Assembly: GCF_021432085.1 (NCBI RefSeq)
Contig: NZ_CP090366.1
Coordinates: 1,426,001 to 1,490,000 of the forward strand
Source of the DNA: Stutzerimonas kunmingensis
GTDB lineage: Bacteria; Pseudomonadota; Gammaproteobacteria; Pseudomonadales; Pseudomonadaceae
Reading direction: 5' to 3'
DNA: 64,000 nt
Below, piece by piece: positions 27,305 to 36,350 of the stretch. Under the pieces are notes generated by a model. The model did no database searches. It was not told the origin of the DNA and saw only the letters and a program-made list of their open reading frames with translations. Each line of letters starts with the position of its first letter. Within the stretch, counting starts at the first letter, position 1. A program made the translations under genes and the position numbers.

Positions 27305-28411
27305 TCATGTGGCCGGCTCCTCTTTGGCGCTGACGAGCGCCGGTTTGCGTGCCCACAGCTTCAGCCGCGGGCGGTAGAGGATCAGTACGTCGCAGGCGAG
27401 CAGGAAGAACAGCACCATGCCCTGGAACAGCTGAGTGATGGATTGCGGCAGGTTGGCGGCCATTTGCGCGTTCTCGCCACCGAGGTAGAGCAGCGCCATC
27501 AGCAGGCTGGCGAAGACGATACCGATGGGGTTCAGGCGACCGAGGAAGGCCACGGTGATCGCCGCGTAGCCATAGCCCGGTGAAACTTGCGGCACCAGCT
27601 GGCCGATTGGCCCGGTGACTTCGGCGACACCGGCCAGCCCGGCCAGGCCGCCGCTAATCAGCAGAGCGATCCATACCAGCTTCTTGTCGCGGAAACCAAC
27701 GAAGCCGGCGGCGCGCTTGTCCAGGCCGAGCACCTTGATCTGGAAGCCGAGAAAACTCTTTTGCAGCAGCACCCAGACCACCACCAGCGCCAGCAGGGCG
27801 AAGTAGAAACCGCCATGCACGCGCAGCCCTTCGATCAGCTCGGGCAGCCGGGTGGCGTCGCCGAACATCGCCGACTCGGGGAAGTTGAAGCCTTCCGGGT
27901 CCTTCAGCGGGCCGTGCACGGCGAACAGCAGCAGGTTCAGCGCAATGTAGTTGAGCATGATGCTGGTGAGGATTTCGTTGGCGTTGAACGCCGTCTTCAG
28001 CCAGGCGCAGAGCCCGGCCCAGGCGGCGCCGCCGAGCGTGCCGAGCAGCAGTGTCAGCACCAGAGACCAGCGCGAATCCCAGTCGATGATGTTGACCGCC
28101 AGCGCGCTGCCGGCCAGGGCGCCGATGAGTAGCTGGCCTTCGGCACCGATGTTCCAGATGCGCGCGTTGTAGACCACCGCCAGGCCGAGGGCGCAGAGCA
28201 GGATCGGCAGCGCCTTGACCAGCAGTTCGGAGATGCCGTAGAGATCGCCGAGCGGGTCGATCAGCAGCACCTTGAGGGTTTCCAGCGGCGGATGGCCGAG
28301 CAGGGCGAAAAGCAGCGCGCCGCTCAGCAGCGTCAGCAGTGCCGCCAGCAATGGCGAGAACCAGAGCATGGCCCGTGAGGCCTCGCCGCGGGGTTGCAGG
28401 GATAACAGCAT
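27305..28411 (-). CDS. ABC transporter permease (nucleoside/BMP type, first subunit)
   Basis: 368 residues, about ten hydrophobic helices. VVYNARIWNIGAEGQLLIGAL (about 80) is the NupP/YufP-type signature and VLGLDKRAAGFVGF (about 230) the coupling motif; the C-terminal GYGYAAITVAFLGRLNPIGIV is also diagnostic. It pairs with the next permease. It starts 12 bases after the ATPase stop. ATG at 28411 with ACGAGAA upstream. Confidence 0.9.
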   Translation of the reverse strand: MLLSLQPRGEASRAMLWFSPLLAALLTLLSGALLFALLGHPPLETLKVLLIDPLGDLYGISELLVKALPILLCALGLAVVYNARIWNIGAEGQLLIGALAGSALAVNIIDWDSRWSLVLTLLLGTLGGAAWAGLCAWLKTAFNANEILTSIMLNYIALNLLLFAVHGPLKDPEGFNFPESAMFGDATRLPELIEGLRVHGGFYFALLALVVVWVLLQKSFLGFQIKVLGLDKRAAGFVGFRDKKLVWIALLISGGLAGLAGVAEVTGPIGQLVPQVSPGYGYAAITVAFLGRLNPIGIVFASLLMALLYLGGENAQMAANLPQSITQLFQGMVLFFLLACDVLILYRPRLKLWARKPALVSAKEEPAT

Positions 28412-28423
28412 GATGGATTCTCG

Positions 28424-30004
28424 TCAGGCGGCAGAGGTGGAAACAGGGGTGTCGCTGGTATCGAACTGGCCGGCCATCCAGCGGCCGACTTCGACCGGGC
28501 AGGTGCTGGCAGTAGCGCGCTGTGGCGACAGCCTGCCGTCGCTCAGGGCGGCGATGCGGTCGCTGATCTGGAACAGCTCCTCGAGGTCTTCGGAGATCAC
28601 CAGGATCGCCGCGCCGGCATCGCGCAGTTCGATCAGCGCGCGGTGGATCGCGGCTGCCGCGCCGACGTCCACGCCCCAGGTCGGGTGCGCGGCGATCAGC
28701 AGCTTCGGCTGCTGCAGGATTTCGCGACCAAGGATGAATTTCTGCAGGTTGCCGCCGGACAGGCTCGCCGCCGGGGTCTGTGCGTCCGGCGTCTTCACGG
28801 CGAAGCGCTGGATGACCTGTTCGGCGAAGGCGCGCACCTTGCCGCGGCGGATCATGCCGTGCTCGACCATGTCGGTCTGCTGATAGGCGGTGAGCAGGCC
28901 GTTGTCGGCCAGGCTCATGCTCGGCACCGCGCCGTGACCGAGACGTTCGGCCGGCACGAAGGCCATACCATGGCGGCGGCGGGCGTCGGGGCGCAGATGG
29001 GCGACGTCGTCACCGAGAAAGCGGATGTGCATGGCCTGGGCGGCAGGCAGGCGCTGTTCGCCACTGAGCAGGGCGAGCAGCTCGTCCTGGCCGTTGCCGG
29101 CGACTCCCACGATACCGACGATCTCGCCGGCGCGCACTTCCAAGTCCACCTCTTCGAGGGACACGCCGAACGGATCGGCGTTGTGCCAGGACAGTCGCTC
29201 GACCCGCAGGAACGGCGCGCGGCCCTCGCTCTTCGGGTATTCGGCTTCCAGCCCCTCGGCATCGCCGACCATCAGCCGCGCCAGTTCCAGGTCCGAGCAA
29301 TCGGCCGGCACGCACTCGCCGGACACGCGGCCGGCGCGCAGCACCGTGGCGCTCTGGCACAGCGCGCGCACCTCGTTGAGCTTGTGGCTGATGAACAGGA
29401 TGCTGCAGCCCTCGGCCGCCAACCGGCGCAAGGTCACGAACAGCTCGTCGGCCTCCTGCGGGGTAAGCACCGAGGTCGGTTCGTCGAGGATCAGCAGGTG
29501 GATGTCCTGCATCAGGCAGCGGATGATCTCCACCCGCTGGCGCTCGCCGATGGACAGGCTGTGCACCAGCCGTTGCGGCTCCAGCGGCATGCCGTAGCGC
29601 TGCGAGACCTCGCGGATCTTCGGCTCCAGCTGCTTCGGCGTACCGGCCTTGGCGCCCAGCGCCAGGGCGATGTTCTCCGCTACCGAGAGCGTCTCGAACA
29701 GCGAGAAGTGCTGGAACACCATGCCGATGCCGCGCTCGCGGGCCTGCGCCGGGTCGCGCATGGTCACCCGTTCGCCTTGCCAGTGGATTTCGCCGGCGTC
29801 CGGCTGGGTCACGCCGTAGATGATCTTCATCAGGGTGCTCTTGCCGGCGCCGTTCTCGCCGAGCAGGGCGTGGATCTCGCCCGGCTGGATCGACAGGTCG
29901 ATACGGTCGTTGGCCAGGCAGCCTGGATACTGTTTGGTGATGCCGCAGAGCTGGAGGCGTGCGGTCTGGGATTCGGGCATGGAGGCGTCCGCTGGGTTTT
30001 TCAT
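28424..30004 (-). CDS. ABC transporter ATP-binding protein with two ATPase domains (BMP type)
   Basis: 526 residues, two fused ABC domains as in NupO/YufO. Domain 1: Walker A LLGENGAGKSTL, signature LSIGERQRVEI, Walker B LLILDEPTSVLTPQ. Domain 2: degenerate Walker A GVAGNGQDELL (Lys and Ser/Thr lost, as is usual in this family), signature LSGGNLQK, then LLIAAHPTWGVDVG. It powers nucleoside import with the two permeases. No BMP substrate-binding gene lies next to it. Start: ATG 30004 (MKNPAD) or ATG 29980 (MPESQ); neither has a strong ribosome site. Confidence 0.9.
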   Translation of the reverse strand: MKNPADASMPESQTARLQLCGITKQYPGCLANDRIDLSIQPGEIHALLGENGAGKSTLMKIIYGVTQPDAGEIHWQGERVTMRDPAQARERGIGMVFQHFSLFETLSVAENIALALGAKAGTPKQLEPKIREVSQRYGMPLEPQRLVHSLSIGERQRVEIIRCLMQDIHLLILDEPTSVLTPQEADELFVTLRRLAAEGCSILFISHKLNEVRALCQSATVLRAGRVSGECVPADCSDLELARLMVGDAEGLEAEYPKSEGRAPFLRVERLSWHNADPFGVSLEEVDLEVRAGEIVGIVGVAGNGQDELLALLSGEQRLPAAQAMHIRFLGDDVAHLRPDARRRHGMAFVPAERLGHGAVPSMSLADNGLLTAYQQTDMVEHGMIRRGKVRAFAEQVIQRFAVKTPDAQTPAASLSGGNLQKFILGREILQQPKLLIAAHPTWGVDVGAAAAIHRALIELRDAGAAILVISEDLEELFQISDRIAALSDGRLSPQRATASTCPVEVGRWMAGQFDTSDTPVSTSAA

Positions 30005-30228
30005 GACCAGGGTGTAGCAAAAAGCTGGCCAGGCAGTCAGGAATTGAGGTGCGACGTGGCCACGGCAGCTGCGCCACCGGTTAGCCATGCGACGATGTTA
30101 GCCGGTGCATCGCTTTGGTGCTTCACTCGGTGACACCGTCGTGTCGATGCACTGCCATGGGGCGGGACGACCGCAGGCCGGATGGGCTGCTAAGCTAACC
30201 GTCCTTTCCGCTTCCACCGGTTGCCTGC

Positions 30229-31149
30229 ATGAACCAGATGGACCTTCATTCCGCCGAGGAAACGATTGCCCAGCGTGCCGCCCTGGCGCGGCTGATCGAT
30301 GGCCTCTTGCGCGACGACGGCATGCATCCCACCGCGATTGACGACCTCTACCTGATCCGCTGCAGCGCGCCGAGCGAACTGGTGCACGGGCTGCACAAGC
30401 CGGCGCTATGCATCATCGTGCAGGGCAGCAAGGAGGTGCGCCTGGGCGACGAGCTGTACACCTACGATGCGCTGCACTACCTGGTGGTATCGGTCACCGT
30501 GCCAGTGGCCGGTCGCGTGCTGGAGGCCTCATCCGGCGAGCCGTACCTGTGCATCCGCCTGGATATCGACCCGGCAATGGTCGCCACCCTGGTGGCCGAA
30601 AGCGCGCCCTTGAGCCAGCCCGTGGAAGGGCCGGCGCGCGGGGTTTATCTGGACCGCATCGATGCGCCGTTGCTGGATGCCACCTTGCGTCTGGTGCGGC
30701 TCTTGGCCAGCCCGCAGGACATCCCGGTGCTGGCGCCGCTGGCCATGCGCGAGATTTTCTACCGTCTGCTTTGCGGTCGGCAGGGGCGCCATCTGCACGA
30801 GATCGCAGTGCGCGACAGTCAGGGCCATCGTGTCACCCGCGCCATCGAATGGCTGAACCGCAACTACGTCGAGCCGCTGCGCATCGAGGAACTGGCGCAG
30901 CGGGTCAACCTCAGCAGCTCGACGCTGCATCACCGCTTCAAGGCGCTCACCGCGATGAGCCCGCTGCAATACCAGAAGCAGCTGCGCCTGCAGGAGGCGC
31001 GGCGGCTGCTGATCGCCGAGGGGCTCGATGTGTCCAGCGCCGGCTACCGGGTCGGCTACGAAAGCCCCTCGCAATTCAGCCGCGAGTACAGCCGGCTGTT
31101 CGGCGCCTCGCCGGTGAAGGATCTGGCCCGGCTGCGCAGCACCGCTTAA
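30229..31149 (+). CDS. AraC family transcriptional regulator (AraC_N type)
   Basis: 306 residues. N-terminal AraC_N sensor with KPALCIIVQGSKEVRLGDELYTYDA (core QGSKEV) at about 58-70 and HYLVVSVTVPVAG, then the AraC DNA-binding domain (about 200-300) with SSSTLHHRFKALTAMSPLQYQKQ and GYESPSQFSREYSRLFGASP. This subtype commonly controls an adjacent SDR or oxidoreductase. Here the carboxymuconolactone-decarboxylase and SDR genes end 1 base away on the opposite strand, the likely targets. ATG 30229. Confidence 0.9.
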   Translation: MNQMDLHSAEETIAQRAALARLIDGLLRDDGMHPTAIDDLYLIRCSAPSELVHGLHKPALCIIVQGSKEVRLGDELYTYDALHYLVVSVTVPVAGRVLEASSGEPYLCIRLDIDPAMVATLVAESAPLSQPVEGPARGVYLDRIDAPLLDATLRLVRLLASPQDIPVLAPLAMREIFYRLLCGRQGRHLHEIAVRDSQGHRVTRAIEWLNRNYVEPLRIEELAQRVNLSSSTLHHRFKALTAMSPLQYQKQLRLQEARRLLIAEGLDVSSAGYRVGYESPSQFSREYSRLFGASPVKDLARLRSTA

Positions 31150-31150
31150 T

Positions 31151-31606
31151 TCAGCGCGGCGCCGGGTCCGGCACTTCGCGTAACGCCTGGGCTGCGTCGA
31201 TGGCGCGCGGGAAGCCAGCGGTGACGGTCGTCAGGTACACCACCTCCTTCAGCTCCTCACGGGTGACGCCCAGGCGCAACGCGTAACCGGCGTGGACCTT
31301 CATGTATTGCAGATTGCCCTGCGCGGCGAAGGCGGCGATCACCGCCAGCTGGCGGGTGCGATCATCCAGCTCGCTGCGTCCCCAGACATCGCCCAGCGCA
31401 TAGCCGGTGATGCCCTCGGCGAGAAACGGATAGTCCTCGCGCAGCGCCTCGAGCACCGGTTGCCCGGCACCGCCGGACAGGTGATCCATTACCTCGACGC
31501 CGCGTTCGTGGCGCTCGTTGCCGGCGGCTTCCAGCGAGGCGAAGGTCAGCGAGCCGAACACGGCCAGGCAGGCCGCGGCCAGTGTGTTGCCTGTACGAAG
31601 GGTCAT
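31151..31606 (-). CDS. exported carboxymuconolactone decarboxylase-fold protein
   Basis: 151 residues. Signal-like start (MTLRTGNTLAAACLAVFGSL), then the CMD fold: LDDRTRQLAVIAAFAAQGN and HAGYALRLGVTREELKEVVYLTTVTAGFPRAI. The AhpD CxxC is absent and only His of the usual E-x8-K-x4-H-x-like set is visible (VHAGYALRLG). Such proteins sit with AraC regulators and SDRs. Role probably an isomerase or peroxidase-like accessory; not provable. GAGGAC precedes the ATG; follows the SDR gene by 10 bases. Confidence 0.83.
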   Translation of the reverse strand: MTLRTGNTLAAACLAVFGSLTFASLEAAGNERHERGVEVMDHLSGGAGQPVLEALREDYPFLAEGITGYALGDVWGRSELDDRTRQLAVIAAFAAQGNLQYMKVHAGYALRLGVTREELKEVVYLTTVTAGFPRAIDAAQALREVPDPAPR

Positions 31607-31616
31607 GGCGGCGTCC

Positions 31617-32354
31617 TCAATAGGGGCTGGCGGTGGGGCGCACCACCAGCTCGCTGACGTCGACATCGGCCGGCTGGTCGATGGCATAGGCGATGGCGCG
31701 GGCGATGGCGTCGGCCGGAATGGCGATGCGGCGGAAGTCGTCCATGGCCGAGCGGGCGGTGTCATCGGAAATGCTCTCGGCCAGCTCCGATTCGGTGACG
31801 CCCGGTGACACCAGGGTCACGCGGATATCGCCACCGACCTCCTGGCGCAGGCCTTCGGAGATGGCCCGCACCGCGTACTTGGTGGCGCAGTACACCGCCG
31901 CGGTCGGGCTCACCGCGTAGGCGCCGATGGAGGCGATGTTGACGAACTGGCCGGCGCGCTGGCGCTGCATCAGCGGTAGACCGGCAGCGATGCCGTGCAG
32001 CACGCCACGGATGTTGACGTCGATCATGCGGTTCCACTCGTCGACCTTCAGCGCGTCCAGTGGCGAAAGCGGCATCACCCCGGCGTTGTTGACGATCACG
32101 TCGATGCGGCCGAAGCGCTGTTCGGCGAAGTCGACGAAGGCCTGGGTGTCCTCGCGGCTGGTGACGTCCAGCGCGTGGCAGGCGGCAACGCCACCGCTTT
32201 CGTCGATCTCGGCGACGAGCTTTTCCAGCCGATCCAGGCGTCGCGCGCCCAGCACTACCGTTGCGCCCTGGGCCGCCAGCAGCTGCGCCGTGGCTTCGCC
32301 GATGCCGCTGCTGGCGCCGGTGATGAGTACGACTTTGCCGTTGATGTTCGACAT
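31617..32354 (-). CDS. SDR family NAD(P)-dependent oxidoreductase
   Basis: 245 residues, classical short-chain dehydrogenase. Cofactor motif GASSGIG at 13-19, NNAG at about 87-90, catalytic Ser, and YCATK (YxxxK) near 153-157. The Arg-rich loop GARRLDRLEKL after strand 2 suggests NADP preference. Substrate unknown. GGAGG lies 9 bases before the ATG at 32354. Operon with the downstream CMD-fold gene. Confidence 0.92.
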   Translation of the reverse strand: MSNINGKVVLITGASSGIGEATAQLLAAQGATVVLGARRLDRLEKLVAEIDESGGVAACHALDVTSREDTQAFVDFAEQRFGRIDVIVNNAGVMPLSPLDALKVDEWNRMIDVNIRGVLHGIAAGLPLMQRQRAGQFVNIASIGAYAVSPTAAVYCATKYAVRAISEGLRQEVGGDIRVTLVSPGVTESELAESISDDTARSAMDDFRRIAIPADAIARAIAYAIDQPADVDVSELVVRPTASPY

Positions 32355-32476
32355 GGGTTTGTCCTCCGCAGGTTGATTCGGGCGACGTCGGTGACGCCGT
32401 GGTTCGAATGTTGCGACGGAGGGCGGTGGCGGCGTTATGGCGATCCTGCCGGGCGCTTGCCTGATTCTGGCGCCGC

Positions 32477-32947
32477 CTACCAGATGCCTTCGTGCAGGGC
32501 GGCAGCCTCGTCCTCCAGCAGCGGGCCGAGCACCTCGACCTTGCGCTGGCCGGCCTCGAAGACGATGCGGCACGGCAGGTCCAGCGTCGGGTTCTCCGGA
32601 TGGTTGCCGGTGAGGTCCTTCAGGCTGCGCTCGGAAAGGCCATAGACCACGCGACCCAGGCCGACCCAGTAGGCGGCCCCGGCGCACATGGCGCAGGGCT
32701 CGGCGGAGGTGTACATGCTGCAGCGCGAGAGGAATTCCGGTGTGTAGCGGGTCGAGGCGCGGGTCATCAGCACGCGCTCGGCGTGGCCGGTCATGTCGTG
32801 GTCGGGCATGTAGGCGTTGCCCTGTTCCAGCAGCACCTCACCGTCCGGCCCGACCAGAATGGCGCCGAACGGGTGGGTGCCGTTTTCCAGTGCGCGGCGG
32901 GCGACGTCGAAGCTTTTGCGCAGCAGGGCGAGATCGTCGAGAGGCAT
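32477..32947 (-). CDS. nucleoside/base deaminase, cytidine-deaminase fold
   Basis: 156 residues. Zinc motifs HAE (GHAERVLM, about 54-56) and PCAMCAGA (about 83-90) are intact, so hydrolytic deamination is expected. The C terminus (NPTLDLPCRIVFEAGQRKVEVLGPLLEDEA) resembles guanine deaminase/GuaD-like and other small-base deaminases more than TadA. It is the last gene of the NMT1-type ABC operon, 36 bases after the permease, which suggests a ring amine is imported then deaminated. Confidence 0.85.
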   Translation of the reverse strand: MPLDDLALLRKSFDVARRALENGTHPFGAILVGPDGEVLLEQGNAYMPDHDMTGHAERVLMTRASTRYTPEFLSRCSMYTSAEPCAMCAGAAYWVGLGRVVYGLSERSLKDLTGNHPENPTLDLPCRIVFEAGQRKVEVLGPLLEDEAAALHEGIW

Positions 32948-32983
32948 GGCGTTATCCAGACTGAGATGAAGAGGTGGTGGGCT

Positions 32984-33778
32984 TCAATGCCCAGCCTTGG
33001 GCAGGCTCCAGGGAAAGCAGACCTTCTGCAGCAGCCCGATCAGGTGGAACAGCAGCAGGCTGATCACCACCAGCATCAGTAGCGCGGCGAAGGCTTGCGG
33101 CACCTGGAACATCGAGGTGGAGAAGTTGATGAAGTAGCCCAGGCCTTTTTCCGCCGCGACGAACTCGGCGACCACCGCGCCGATCACCGCCAGGGTGATG
33201 GAGATGCGCAGCGCCGAAAACAGGTGCGGAATCGCATAGGGCAGGCGGATGTTGCGGTACTCGCGGGCCTTCGATGCGCCCAGTGAGCGCGACAGCTCCA
33301 CCAGCTCCTCCGGCGTAGCCAGGAGGCCGGTGACGCAGGAAACAACGATGGGGAAGAAGGCGATCAGGAAGGTGATGAACACCCGCGGCAGGTCGCCGGC
33401 GCCCATCACCACCACGATGATTGGTGCCACCGCGACGATGGGCGTGGACTGCACGATGACCAACAGCGGATAGAGGGTGCGCGACATCACCCGTGAAGAG
33501 GCCAGGGCGATGGCCAGCGGGATGCCGATCAGGATCGACAGGCCGTAGCCCATCAGCGTTACCCGCAGGGTGGCGAAAATATGCTCGGCCCAGGCACCGA
33601 GGCCGACCTTCTGCGTCGCCGCGAAGATGGCGCTGGGCGAGGGCAGCACGAAGCTCGGCAGCTTGAGCAGGCGGCAGGCCGCTTCCCAGATCAGCAGCAG
33701 AACGAGCAGGGCGAGCCAGGGTGCGAAGCGGTCGGTCAGCGCCTTCAGGCGTTGTGCCCGGGGCTTAATGGTCGGCAT
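32984..33778 (-). CDS. ABC transporter permease (NitT/TauT/ThiX type)
   Basis: 264 residues, about six hydrophobic helices; conserved LPSFVLPSPSAIF near 45 and the EAA-loop-like ELSRSLGASKAREYRNIRLPYAIPHLFSALR near 180 (key GASKAREYRNIRLP). Inner-membrane channel of the operon's importer. Its start overlaps the ATPase gene by 14 bases, so the two are translationally coupled. I took MPTIKPRAQ as the start; an earlier in-frame start inside the ATPase gene is not plausible. Confidence 0.9.
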   Translation of the reverse strand: MPTIKPRAQRLKALTDRFAPWLALLVLLLIWEAACRLLKLPSFVLPSPSAIFAATQKVGLGAWAEHIFATLRVTLMGYGLSILIGIPLAIALASSRVMSRTLYPLLVIVQSTPIVAVAPIIVVVMGAGDLPRVFITFLIAFFPIVVSCVTGLLATPEELVELSRSLGASKAREYRNIRLPYAIPHLFSALRISITLAVIGAVVAEFVAAEKGLGYFINFSTSMFQVPQAFAALLMLVVISLLLFHLIGLLQKVCFPWSLPKAGH

Positions 33779-34568
33779 GGCGCGAGAAGACCTTGCGGCG
33801 GATATGGTTGGCGAGCTCATTGAAACGTGGCTCCGTGAGGGTTTCCATGGACCGCGGGCGCGGCAGGTCGACGTCGATGATTTCCTGCACACGGCCGGGG
33901 CGCGCCGACATCACCAGGATGCGGTCGGCCAGCAGCAGCGCTTCGGGAATCGAGTGGGTGATGAACAGCACCGTCTTCGGGCGTTGGGTCCAGATGTTCA
34001 GCAGCTCCAGGCTCAGCTCGTCGCGGGTCAGGGCGTCGAGGGCCGAGAAGGGCTCGTCCATCAGCAGGATTTCCGGGTCGTGCAGCAGCGCCCGGGCAAT
34101 CGCCGCGCGCTGCTGCATACCGCCGGAGAGTTCGTCCGGGCGCTTGTTGCCGAAGTCCTTCAGCCCCACCAGCTCCAGCAGCTCCTCGCCGCGGGTGATC
34201 TCCTGGGCGGTGACGCGGCCGTATTTGTGGCGCATGGGAAAGGTCAGGTTGTCGCGGATGTTCAGCCACGGCAGCAAGGTCGGTCGCTGAAATACGATGC
34301 CGATCTCGTCGCGCGGGCCGTCCACCGGGCTGCCGTAAATGCTGACCTGGCCGTGGGTCGGACGTACCAGCCCGGCGAGGATGCGCAGTAGCGTGGACTT
34401 GCCGCAGCCCGAGGGGCCGAGCACCGCGATGAACTCGTGGCGACCGATGTCGAAGCTGGCGTTGTCCAGCGCCACCACCTCGCTGCCATCGGAGGAGGTG
34501 AAGACCTGGCTGACCCGATCAAAGCTGATGTTGGGGCGCGGCGTGGCGGGCAGGGCGACGGCGTTCAT
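33765..34568 (-). CDS. ABC transporter ATP-binding protein (SsuB/TauB/ThiZ type)
   Basis: 267 residues. Walker A LGPSGCGKSTLL (about 52-63), Q-loop GIVFQRPTLLPW, signature LSGGMQQRAAIARAL, Walker B ILLMDEPFSALDALT and H-loop FITHSIPEA, all intact. Powers the NMT1-type importer. It starts 4 bases after the binding-protein stop and overlaps the permease gene. Confidence 0.92.
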   Translation of the reverse strand: MNAVALPATPRPNISFDRVSQVFTSSDGSEVVALDNASFDIGRHEFIAVLGPSGCGKSTLLRILAGLVRPTHGQVSIYGSPVDGPRDEIGIVFQRPTLLPWLNIRDNLTFPMRHKYGRVTAQEITRGEELLELVGLKDFGNKRPDELSGGMQQRAAIARALLHDPEILLMDEPFSALDALTRDELSLELLNIWTQRPKTVLFITHSIPEALLLADRILVMSARPGRVQEIIDVDLPRPRSMETLTEPRFNELANHIRRKVFSRHADH

Positions 34569-34572
34569 GGCT

Positions 34573-35550
34573 TCACTCGCTCAGGCTGGTGTCGATGGCA
34601 CTGGCCGGGTCGAGGCTGTCGATCTGCATGCCCTGCGCCTTGGCGACCCATTCCCAGGTAGTGGCCAGCCGCTTGGCGTCGAAGCCCGGGCCCTCGGCAT
34701 CGCTGATCTCGTTCTGCATCAGCGGCACCGAGGCGACGAACTGCTCTTCGGCCTGCTGCTGGTCAACTTCGGCGATCATCTTCTTCAGCGCGGCGGCTGC
34801 GGCAGCCGGGTCGGCGATGGCGTTCTTCTGCGCCTGCTGATAAGCCTTGACGAACTTCTTCGCGACCTCGGGATTGCTCTGCACGAAGCGCTGCGAGGCC
34901 ACCAGCGACAGGCCGTAGCCCTCGAAGCCGTATTCCGACCAGGGGATGGTCTTCAGCGTCTTGTCCGCCTCGCCGAGGGCGCGGACGAAGCCGGGCGCAA
35001 CGGTCAGCCAGTTGATGGTGGCGTCCACCTTGCCGGTGGCGAGCATCGGCGCCAGCGCGCCGGGGTCTAGCTTGAGCAGCTTGACGCTGTTCGGGTCGAT
35101 GCCATTGCGCTCCAGCAGCAGCGGCCAGACCACGTTGGAGGCAGAGAAGGTCGGGGTGGCCACCGTCTTGCCGACGATGTCCTTGAAGCTCTCGATGCCC
35201 GAGCCTTCGGTGGTGAAGAAGGCGTCCGGCTGCTTGTTGTAGATCGGGGCGACGGCAACTACCGGCACCTCGCCCTGGGCCTTGGCCTGCAGCAGCGAGG
35301 CCAGGCCGGCAGAGCCGAAGTCCGCGCTGTTGGTGGCCAGCTTGGTCACCACGTCGCTACCACCGCGGGCACTGGCGATTTCCACTTCGATGCCTTCTGC
35401 GGCGAACAGGCCCTGTTCGACACCTAGGTAGATCGCCGCCTTGTCGCCGGCTGGCAACCAGTCGTTGAGCCAGCGCACCTTGTCGGCGGCCAGGGCGGTT
35501 TGGCTGAACAGCGCGAGCAGGGCGCTGGCGACCAGGGTTTTCTTGAACAT
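34573..35550 (-). CDS. ABC transporter substrate-binding protein, NMT1/THI5-like
   Basis: 325 residues. Signal peptide ends ALFSQTALA. The mature part begins KVRWLNDWLPAGDKAAIYLG, the typical NMT1/ThiY opening, with EVEIASARGGSDVVTKLATNSADFG as ligand-lobe residues. Members bind hydroxymethylpyrimidine or other heterocycles and related small acids. The neighbouring deaminase and 2-oxoglutarate-type oxygenase suggest a nitrogen heterocycle as ligand (inference). AAGGAG lies 7 bases before the ATG. Confidence 0.9.
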   Translation of the reverse strand: MFKKTLVASALLALFSQTALAADKVRWLNDWLPAGDKAAIYLGVEQGLFAAEGIEVEIASARGGSDVVTKLATNSADFGSAGLASLLQAKAQGEVPVVAVAPIYNKQPDAFFTTEGSGIESFKDIVGKTVATPTFSASNVVWPLLLERNGIDPNSVKLLKLDPGALAPMLATGKVDATINWLTVAPGFVRALGEADKTLKTIPWSEYGFEGYGLSLVASQRFVQSNPEVAKKFVKAYQQAQKNAIADPAAAAAALKKMIAEVDQQQAEEQFVASVPLMQNEISDAEGPGFDAKRLATTWEWVAKAQGMQIDSLDPASAIDTSLSE

Positions 35551-35600
35551 GGTGAAGCTCCTTGAAGGTTCGGCGTGATAAGCGCGATGCAATAAACGGG

Positions 35601-36350
35601 TCAGTGCACCGGATGTGGATGGCGATCGAAGAAATCCACCAGGGCGGCGAGCAGCGCGCCGGGCATGGCCAGTTGCGGCGCATGCCCGCAATCGAGCACT
35701 ACCCGCTCGGCCCCAGGCACCAGCTGCTGCATGCGCTGTTGCACCCGTGGCAGCACGGAGCGGTCCTGCGTGGCTTCGATATACAACCGCGGCAGACGAC
35801 CGAAACTCTCGGCACTCCAATGCGCGGCGATGTCGCGGCCACCATCGGGCTGCACCGTCAGGCGGCGCGCGGCAGTGATGGCGGCCTGTGCCGGTGCATC
35901 GTGGAAGAACACCGCGCAGGCGGCATCGCCCGGTACGCGGCTGCCGCCGGGCGCGGCTTCGAGATAAGGGCCGATGCCGCTGACTTCGGGGAAGTCGCGG
36001 GCGAGTTCGGCGCAGAGTTCGCCGAAGCCTATGCCGCTGGGCAGCATCATGCCGGCGACATAGGCGACCCCTGCGATGCGCTCGACATAAGCCTCGGCCA
36101 CGGCAGTGGCGGTGATGCCGCCGCCGGAATGCGCCACTAGCTGAATCGGGCCAGGCAGCGTCTCGATCAATGCGCCGACGTGCTCGACATAGCGCTGCAG
36201 CGAGACCTTGGCGAGTGGCGTGTCGTCATGGCCGTTGCCCGGCAGATCGATCGCGTGGGGCCTGTGCCCGGCATCGCGCAGGCCTTCGAGCAGCGAATCC
36301 CAGACCCAGCCACCGGCCCAGGCCCCGTGGATGAGGACGATGTCAGCCAT
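35601..36350 (-). CDS. alpha/beta hydrolase
   Basis: 249 residues, cytoplasmic. Opening MADIVLIHGAWAGGWVWD (oxyanion HGAW), then DLPGNGHDDTP, nucleophile elbow VAHSGGG (Ser, about residue 74; Gly-rich), and a C-terminal DCGHAPQLAMP with the likely catalytic His. It resembles the esterase/C-C hydrolase group of salicylic-acid-binding-protein-like hydrolases. Its start overlaps the oxygenase gene by 8 bases, so they are cotranslated; a role in the same catabolic route is likely. Confidence 0.88.
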   Translation of the reverse strand: MADIVLIHGAWAGGWVWDSLLEGLRDAGHRPHAIDLPGNGHDDTPLAKVSLQRYVEHVGALIETLPGPIQLVAHSGGGITATAVAEAYVERIAGVAYVAGMMLPSGIGFGELCAELARDFPEVSGIGPYLEAAPGGSRVPGDAACAVFFHDAPAQAAITAARRLTVQPDGGRDIAAHWSAESFGRLPRLYIEATQDRSVLPRVQQRMQQLVPGAERVVLDCGHAPQLAMPGALLAALVDFFDRHPHPVH

